This document shows positions 32,333-37,243 of a DNA stretch of 37,243 nucleotides, one piece after another. This DNA is from Brasilonema sp. CT11. GTDB lineage: Bacteria > Cyanobacteriota > Cyanobacteriia > Cyanobacteriales > Nostocaceae. The stretch spans positions 1 to 37,243 of the forward strand of contig NZ_JABXYX010000074.1 in assembly GCF_017982655.1 (NCBI RefSeq), read 5' to 3'. Within the stretch, counting starts at the first letter, position 1. Each line of letters begins with the position of its first letter. Position numbers and translations under genes: made by a program. Under the pieces are notes generated by a model, which made no database searches, was not told where the DNA came from, and was given only the letters and a program-made list of their open reading frames with translations.

Positions 32333-33601
32333 TTGTTAAATAAACTGATAAAGACCGTGTTTCCAGCGTCTGTTTTCAAACTAGACAATGGTTTAACCTT
32401 AATTCATCAAGAAATTGCCACAACCCCTGTTGTTGTGGCAGATATTTGGGTACGTGCAGGTGCTAACTTTGAGCCAGAACCGTGGTTTGGTATGGCTCAC
32501 TTTCTGGAACATATGATTTTTAAAGGTACTGCAAGGGTACCGCCAGGGGTATTTGATCAAAAGATTGAAAATCAGGGTGGGCTAACCAATGCGGCAACAA
32601 GCTACGACTACGCTCATTATTCTCTCACGACAGCTTCGCTACATTTAGAAGAGACTTTGCCTTACATGGGAGAGTTACTACTAAATGCAGCAATACCAGA
32701 GGATGAATTTACCCGTGAACGAGATGTTGTGCTAGAGGAGATTCGTCAAGCACATGATGATCCAGATTGGATCGGATTTCACGCTCTACTCTCCAGTGTT
32801 TATCAACATCATCCTTACGGACGTTCCATATTAGGTAGTGAGGAAGAATTGATGAAGCAATCACCAGAGATTATGCGCTCTTTTCACCGTACTCACTACC
32901 AACCAGAAAACATGACAGTGGTGATTGTTGGCTCAATAGCTGCAGAATCTGCTTTAAAATTAGCGGACCAGACATTTGTTAATTCTGCCGAACATTGCTG
33001 TGACTGCCCTCAAAAAAAGGAGGTGGCGAAGCCGGTTATACCTGGAATTCGTCGTCAGGAACTTTCTTTGCCTCGCCTAGAAGTGGCGCGGTTGCTAATG
33101 GCTTGGATTGGACCTGGAGTCGAACAGCTAGATACTTGTTGTGGATTGGATTTACTTTCTGTGTTATTGGCGCAAGGACGCACCTCTCGTCTAGTGCGTG
33201 ATTTGCGAGAAGAGCAACAATTGGTACAGGGCATCTGTAGTCATTTTTCCTTACAACAAGACTCCAGTTTATTTACAATCACAGCTTGGTTAGAATTAAA
33301 AGATGTGGAACGTGTCGAATCCTTAATTCGTCTACATTTGCAAGATTTAATTGACAACGGAATCAGGGAACAGGAAATAAAGCGCGCTCAAAGACTCCTG
33401 TGTAATGACTTTGCATTTTCTACCGAAACACCAAATCAGCTTGCAGGACTTTATGGATACTACAACACGATTGCTCAAGCTGAATTAGCAGTGGCTTATC
33501 CGTCGCAAATTCAATTCTTTGATGCCAAACAACTGCAAAAACTAGCACAAGAGTATGTCTCACCCAATCATTACGTGGTTACAGTACTTAAACCCTGTTA
33601 G
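32333..33601 (+). CDS. M16 family zinc metallopeptidase (active subunit)
   Basis: A 422-residue insulinase-type peptidase. The inverted zinc motif HxxEH is present as HFLEH (His56, Glu59, His60), in AHFLEHMIFKGT. The further Glu ligand is expected in VVLEEIRQAHDDPDW. The C-terminal half is the second, inactive-fold M16 domain (LLSVLLAQGRTSRLVRDLREE). It should pair with the product of the gene at 33997 to form a clamshell protease. No signal peptide is evident. The start is uncertain: TTG at 32333 or GTG at 32357, neither with a strong Shine-Dalgarno. Confidence 0.92.
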   Translation: MLNKLIKTVFPASVFKLDNGLTLIHQEIATTPVVVADIWVRAGANFEPEPWFGMAHFLEHMIFKGTARVPPGVFDQKIENQGGLTNAATSYDYAHYSLTTASLHLEETLPYMGELLLNAAIPEDEFTRERDVVLEEIRQAHDDPDWIGFHALLSSVYQHHPYGRSILGSEEELMKQSPEIMRSFHRTHYQPENMTVVIVGSIAAESALKLADQTFVNSAEHCCDCPQKKEVAKPVIPGIRRQELSLPRLEVARLLMAWIGPGVEQLDTCCGLDLLSVLLAQGRTSRLVRDLREEQQLVQGICSHFSLQQDSSLFTITAWLELKDVERVESLIRLHLQDLIDNGIREQEIKRAQRLLCNDFAFSTETPNQLAGLYGYYNTIAQAELAVAYPSQIQFFDAKQLQKLAQEYVSPNHYVVTVLKPC

Positions 33602-33996
33602 TGACTAGTCAACTCTTAAGCCCTGCGGGCATGCTGCGCGTTCGCCCTCGCTTGCGTGCGCTCTGTGCATACGCTTAATTCAAAATTCACGCATGCCATG
33701 CGTCCCCCTGAACTAAGAAAATTCAAAATTATTAATCCTCCCGCCTTCAGGCGGGAGCTTGAATAATGTTGCTCCGTTTATTTTCTTCTCCATTCAGAAA
33801 GTAAGGGGCTTGGAACCGTTGCTCAAATTCAAACTAAAATTCAAAATTTCTCAAAACAAAGAAATTAAAAATTATTTAGTTTATTTGTTTTGAGATTGCG
33901 TCGCAACGCTTGCAATGCTACGCGATTTTGAATTGGAGCTAAGCAACGGTTATTAGGATAAAGAACTAATAACTTATGATTAATAACTAAGGACTA
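33602..33996. other. 395-bp spacer between the two M16 genes
   Basis: No gene. It holds GC-rich spacer sequence (CCCTGCGGGCATGCTGCGCG and following), a strong hairpin at 33738-33757, and several AATTCAAAATT strings related to the ATTCAAA repeat at 36518. Such a long spacer means that the two peptidase genes are probably not tightly coupled. Confidence 0.5.
33738..33757 (+). terminator. hairpin, possible terminator of the first M16 gene
   Basis: A perfect 8-bp GC-rich stem: CTCCCGCC, loop TTCA, GGCGGGAG. It is followed by CTTGAATAATGTT rather than a continuous T run, so termination would be weak, or this may be a repeat-borne hairpin. Confidence 0.45.
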
Positions 33997-35283
33997 ATGA
34001 CAACATCGCAGCAAAAATCCCATATCCACCGCACAGTATTGAACAATGGCATTGTAGTCTTGGTGGTAGAAAATCCGGCTGCAGATATTATTGCAGCACG
34101 AATTTTTGTCCGCGCTGGTAGCTGTTATGAGAACCCAGAACAAGCTGGGTTAGCATATTTGCTATCAACGGTGCTTACAAAAGGTTGTAATGGACTTTCG
34201 AGTTTGGAAATTGCCGAACAAGTGGAGTCGCTGGGAGCAAGTTTGGGTGCAGACACTGCATCTGATTATTTTTTGCTTTCGTTGAAGACAGTCACCTCAG
34301 ATTTTGCACAAATGTTTACGTTGGCGGCACGAATTTTGCGATCGCCAACATTTCCAGAAGCAGAGGTAGAATTAGAAAGGCGTGTTGCCCTACAAGATAT
34401 TCGCTCACAACAAGAACAGCCGTTTACCATTGCCTTTGATCAACTCCGGGATGTTATGTATCAAAACCATCCTTATGCAAGCTCGGGATTAGGCAATGAA
34501 GCCACTATGAGTCGCTTAACTCGCAAAGACTTAGTGGAGTATCATCAGAGACATTTCCGTCCTGAGAATATCGTTGTTAGTATTGCTGGACGCATCACAC
34601 CAGAAAATGCCATCGCTCTTGTGCAAGAAGTTTTTGATGATTGGCAAGCATCCCCCACTCAGCCATTGCCAAAACTAAATTTACCAGAACTCAACGTTGA
34701 ACCTCAAATCAAGATTACCCCCCAACAAACCCAGCAATCTATCGTTATGCTAGGTTATTTGGGATCATCGGTGCGCTCAAGTGATTACGCAGCTTTAAAG
34801 TTACTATCTACTTACTTGGGAAATGGTCTTTCCAGTCGCTTGTTTGTGGAACTGCGCGAAAAGCGTGGCTTGGCTTACGAGGTATCAGCATTTTACCCAA
34901 CACGACTCTCAAGAGCATCATTTGTCGTTTACATGGGTACAGCACCAGACAATACCCAAGTTGCTCTTTCTAGTTTGCGTCAGGAAGTTGATTTACTGTT
35001 CACTACAGAATTAGACGAAGACGCACTCCAAGCAGCAAAAAACAAAATACTAGGACAATACGCCTTGGGCAAACAAACCAATGCCCAAATTGCTCAGATG
35101 TATGGCTGGTATGAAATTTTGGGACTGGGAATTGATTTTGATACAGATTTTCAGGAGGCGATCGCATCTTTACGTGCTACAGATGTCAGATCTGCTGCTG
35201 ACCGATATTTACGGGAACCTTATGTGTCACTCGTGGGTCAAGAACGAGCGGTTCATAGTGCAATTTTAGATTTAAATTCCTAA
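33997..35283 (+). CDS. M16 family peptidase-like protein lacking the zinc motif (partner subunit)
   Basis: A 428-residue protein with M16 fold features (RAGSCYENPEQAGLAYLLST, then LRDVMYQNHPYASSGLGNE and the C-terminal LSTYLGNGLSSRLFVELREK). At the place where the HxxEH motif should follow AGLA, it reads YLLST, so it cannot bind zinc in the usual way. M16 proteases often act as a pair of one active and one inactive subunit, which fits the active gene just upstream. The R/Y-containing substrate-grip segment (GLSSRLFVELREKRGLAYEV) is well kept. The ATG at 33997 gives the family N-terminus. Confidence 0.9.
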   Translation: MTTSQQKSHIHRTVLNNGIVVLVVENPAADIIAARIFVRAGSCYENPEQAGLAYLLSTVLTKGCNGLSSLEIAEQVESLGASLGADTASDYFLLSLKTVTSDFAQMFTLAARILRSPTFPEAEVELERRVALQDIRSQQEQPFTIAFDQLRDVMYQNHPYASSGLGNEATMSRLTRKDLVEYHQRHFRPENIVVSIAGRITPENAIALVQEVFDDWQASPTQPLPKLNLPELNVEPQIKITPQQTQQSIVMLGYLGSSVRSSDYAALKLLSTYLGNGLSSRLFVELREKRGLAYEVSAFYPTRLSRASFVVYMGTAPDNTQVALSSLRQEVDLLFTTELDEDALQAAKNKILGQYALGKQTNAQIAQMYGWYEILGLGIDFDTDFQEAIASLRATDVRSAADRYLREPYVSLVGQERAVHSAILDLNS

Positions 35284-35360
35284 GAGGAATTTAAAATACT
35301 GCTACTCTATAGTTGCATTATACGCCAATCAATAGCATGAGATGAGCCAGGGGGATTTCC

Positions 35361-36512
35361 ATGAAAAGCAGTATAAAAACAAATCCATTAAATGACTCAC
35401 CGTTTTTCAAGTCATCCGTAAATTCAGGTGGAATGAAAACAGAGCAGAGGTCTCAAGCCCTATTAAATGTCAAGATACTGCTATCCTGCGGAGTATCTCT
35501 GCTTCTTGGTTTATCTACAGTCTCGATTGCATCTCAACCACAACAAATAGCACAGACAACTTCCTCTGAAGGCATCAACCGTCCTACTCTCCAAATAGGT
35601 AGCAAAGGAGAACGTGTCACGGAACTTCAAGCAGCTTTAAAACTTTTAGGCTTCTACACAGGCACAGTAGATGGGGAATATAAGGAAAGTACCGTCGTCG
35701 CTGTTTCCCGCTTTCAGGAAGCAGCTGGTTTGAAACCAGATGGCATTGTTGATACAACAACTTGGCAACGACTTTTTCCTGGTGAAACGACAGTAGCATC
35801 ATCTGGATCATCACCTAATTCTACAAGCAGACCTCCTCTTGCGTCTGGAACTTCTAACACCAATCAAGTTGTTGTTCCTAGTTCAAATTCAACAGCTCCA
35901 ACACCTACAACGACTAATACACCATCTGCTGCGACTTCTAAACCAGAGCCAGCACCCGCAGGACGCAATACAACTGCAACCACCACAACCAGACAAGAGA
36001 ATTCTAAACCAGAGCCACGCTCTGTGACGCGTAAGACCACTGCAACGACTAGAACCAGAGAAGATGATTCCAAAACAGAACCACGCTCTGTGACGCGCAA
36101 AACCACCGGAGGTTCACAGAGAACAAACGTACAACAATCAACATCTACCCGCTCTGGTTCGACTCGTTCTGAGCAAAGCATTCGCACTCAGCAAAGCGAT
36201 CGCTCTGGTTCAACTCGTTCTGAGCAATCCTCTGGTTCTCGCTCAACCACTCGTACTCAACAAGTTGCTTCAATTCAATATACCTCAGAAGGATTACCCA
36301 TTTTACGTATAGGAATGCGTGGTCCTGAGGTTGTCAGGTTGCAAAGACGACTGCAAAGACTCGGTTTGTTGAATGAGAACGAAGTTGATGGCGATTTTGG
36401 CCAATCAACCGAGGCTGCAGTCATAGCTTTACAAAAGCGCTATGGTGTAGAAGCTGACGGTGTGGCTGGTGGAGGAACTTGGGATATTCTTATGAGACGG
36501 CGAGGAGGGTGA
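35361..36512 (+). CDS. secreted protein with two peptidoglycan-binding domains
   Basis: A 383-residue protein. Hydrophobic segment VKILLSCGVSLLLGLSTVSIA (about residues 36-56) followed by SQPQQIAQ is a signal peptide. PG-binding domain 1 spans about 74-140 (LQIGSKGERVTELQAALKLL, DGEYKESTVVAVSRFQ), and domain 2 about 313-380 (LRIGMRGPEVVRLQRRLQRL, GDFGQSTEAAVIALQKRYG). They are joined by a 170-residue Ser/Thr/Arg-rich linker with internal repeats (KPEPRSVTRKTT, RSGSTRSEQS). No hydrolase domain is seen, so it probably tethers or organises cell wall. GGGGGA precedes the ATG at 35361; the ATG at 35433 would give a more normal signal-peptide length and also has an AGGTGG nearby. Confidence 0.88.
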   Translation: MKSSIKTNPLNDSPFFKSSVNSGGMKTEQRSQALLNVKILLSCGVSLLLGLSTVSIASQPQQIAQTTSSEGINRPTLQIGSKGERVTELQAALKLLGFYTGTVDGEYKESTVVAVSRFQEAAGLKPDGIVDTTTWQRLFPGETTVASSGSSPNSTSRPPLASGTSNTNQVVVPSSNSTAPTPTTTNTPSAATSKPEPAPAGRNTTATTTTRQENSKPEPRSVTRKTTATTRTREDDSKTEPRSVTRKTTGGSQRTNVQQSTSTRSGSTRSEQSIRTQQSDRSGSTRSEQSSGSRSTTRTQQVASIQYTSEGLPILRIGMRGPEVVRLQRRLQRLGLLNENEVDGDFGQSTEAAVIALQKRYGVEADGVAGGGTWDILMRRRGG

Positions 36513-36517
36513 TAACA

Positions 36518-36552
36518 ATTCAAAATTCAAAATTCAAAATTCAAAATTCAAA
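36518..36552 (+). repeat. heptamer tandem repeat ATTCAAA x5
   Basis: Five exact ATTCAAA units at 36518-36552, directly after the peptidoglycan-binding gene. They overlap the position where the 3' end of the DUF5615 gene should be. It is another STRR-type heptamer. Confidence 0.92.
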
Positions 36553-36575
36553 ATTGAAGACGGTCGTTCGTAAGC

Positions 36576-36770
36576 CTAACGTGTAATTTTAGCTACATTA
36601 TGGATGAGCAACACTCGGTTTTCTTGGGCTGCCCATGCCAATATGATTGGGTCATCCTGGCCCGATAAACCAATATCTTGGACTCGCACAATATCAATAT
36701 TTAGGTTACGTCGCAGTAAGCCTCTAACGATAGTATTGTCGAAGTTTTCATCGGCAAGCAGCTTCAGCAT
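36576..36770 (-). pseudogene. DUF5615 PIN-like toxin, truncated by amber codon and loss of 3' end
   Basis: 64 codons matching the N-terminal half of DUF5615 proteins, which are about 110-120 residues: LKLLADENFDNTIVRGLLRR, VRVQDIGLSGQDDP, ILAWAAQENRVLLIHNVAKI. The acidic residues expected of the PIN-like fold (Asp and Glu of ADENF) are present. After ITR the frame has TAG (36576-36578), then AYER, which is exactly how intact members continue (TRYAYER). A Tyr codon therefore became TAG. After Pro the sequence runs into the ATTCAAA repeat, so the C-terminal half is gone. The start is 3 bp after the DUF433 stop, the normal order for this toxin-antitoxin-like pair. Confidence 0.8.
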
Positions 36771-36772
36771 TA

Positions 36773-36997
36773 TTACTGCTCAGCCTTACGAGCAAGCAAT
36801 CTATCATGTAACCCTTGCGGATCAAACCTTTGCTGGTTCATCCTGCGAACTTCTTGCGTTTGCTGCTGTCGCTGCTGTAGGTATATCTCAACTTCTTGCT
36901 GATGATTGAGGTAAAAGGCAATTGTGGCGTATACACCAGCCAGGTTCAGCGATGGATAACGGTAAACAATTTCTTCTGCTGTTGCTCCTTGTTTGAA
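36773..36997 (-). pseudogene. DUF433 antitoxin-like gene, 5' end cut off
   Basis: The C-terminal 74 codons match DUF433 proteins paired with DUF5615: FKQGATAEEIVYRYPSLNLA, VYATIAFYLNHQQEVEIYLQ, QQRFDPQGLHDRLLARK. Upstream of Phe in FKQGA the family resemblance stops abruptly at about 36997. The open frame continues to 37096 with unrelated Phe/Lys/Tyr-rich residues, which is what a junction with foreign DNA would give. The missing 5' half is either deleted or lies beyond the element at the right edge. Confidence 0.75.
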
Positions 36998-37117
36998 ATT
37001 GGACTTTGGACAAAAAAATGTGTTCGCGAATAAGGTACGCGAATAATAAAAGAATATAAACTTTTCTACCTCAGCCTTGCTCGTATGCTGAGTCAAACAA
37101 CTGTATAACCAGAAACA

Positions 37118-37243
37118 TTACGCAGCTTGTTTTTGTGGGTTGTTCGATTTTTTTCCTTTCTTGACGACAGGGTGCTTAGGTCGTTTTACTTGAGTTTGAC
37201 CAGTCAGCCTCCCTGTTGAATTTCCTCGGGGTTTGGGAGAATG
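37118..37243 (-). CDS. C-terminal end of a probable transposase (partial, runs off the window)
   Basis: A 41-residue open frame from the right edge to TAA at 37118-37120, very basic: SPKPRGNSTGRLTGQTQVKR, then PKHPVVKKGKK and a Gln/Asn-rich end. This PRGNSxGRxxGQTQxKRxxxPVVKK style resembles the tails of some cyanobacterial transposases, from memory. It lies about 120 bp from the point where DUF433 similarity ends, a suitable distance from a gene end to an insertion-sequence end. Only the tail is visible, so the family cannot be named. Confidence 0.5.
   Translation of the reverse strand, partial: HSPKPRGNSTGRLTGQTQVKRPKHPVVKKGKKSNNPQKQAA

Noticed and set aside
35864-36187. Val/Leu-rich minus-strand ORF inside the peptidoglycan-binding gene
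   Set aside because: It is the antisense shadow of the Thr/Ser-rich linker with internal repeats.
7094-36578. Amber suppression or recoding, because two broken genes both have TAG
   Set aside because: TAG is used as the normal stop by several intact genes here (pentapeptide-TPR, PIG-L, DUF4910, purK, first M16), so general read-through is implausible.

Overview
The window is from a cyanobacterium, most likely a filamentous, multicellular one (Nostocales-type). The octamer GCGATCGC (HIP1) occurs about twenty times. Spacers carry 7-bp tandem repeats of the kind known as cyanobacterial STRRs. purK is followed by a 6S RNA. The Ser/Thr kinase, pentapeptide/TPR, CHAT, STAND and NACHT proteins are all of cyanobacterial style. 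All identifications come from reading the sequence and translations; no database search was run.

Layout. (1) 1-6080: a possible gene tail at the left edge, an unrecognised 157-aa protein, a membrane-anchored Ser/Thr kinase, a secreted pentapeptide-TPR protein, and a broken copy of the kinase linker. (2) 6080-9780 (minus): a translationally coupled pair, a CHAT caspase-like protease and an nSTAND ATPase with WD40 blades. This resembles bacterial NTPase-gated conflict systems. The STAND gene carries one in-frame amber codon. (3) 9942-21943 (minus): an exopolysaccharide or glycoconjugate gene train. It holds a GH-GT2 fusion, a small membrane protein, an ABC exporter, three paralogous GT-B-like glycosyltransferases, a GT2 enzyme, a NodB-type deacetylase and an HlyD-type membrane fusion protein. 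Several junctions are 4-bp ATGA overlaps. (4) 22021-24396 (minus): an NLR-like NACHT protein directly upstream of that train. (5) 24397-25765: a long AT-rich divergent spacer. (6) 25766-30284 (plus): a nucleotide-sugar cassette (C-methyltransferase, glucose-1-phosphate cytidylyltransferase-like protein, PIG-L deacetylase, DUF4910 aminopeptidase-like protein). (7) 30528-36512 (plus): housekeeping and envelope genes: purK, 6S RNA, a pair of M16 peptidases (one with the catalytic motif, one without), and a secreted peptidoglycan-binding-domain protein. (8) 36576-37243 (minus): a decayed DUF433/DUF5615 toxin-antitoxin-like pair, apparently cut by a transposable element whose coding end runs off the window.

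How they fit together. Regions 3 and 6 together look like a surface-glycan locus: cluster 6 would make a C-methylated CDP-sugar and cluster 3 would assemble, trim, deacetylate and export the glycan. It is bracketed by two conflict-type NTPase modules (CHAT-STAND and NACHT). The most interesting aspects are the CHAT-STAND couple with its nonsense codon, the NACHT gene heading the glycan operon, and the glycan cluster itself with interleaved paralogous glycosyltransferases and the GH-GT2 fusion. Decay is widespread: an amber codon in STAND, an amber codon plus lost tail in DUF5615, a cut DUF433, and a kinase remnant. This suggests that the accessory parts of this locus are turning over.
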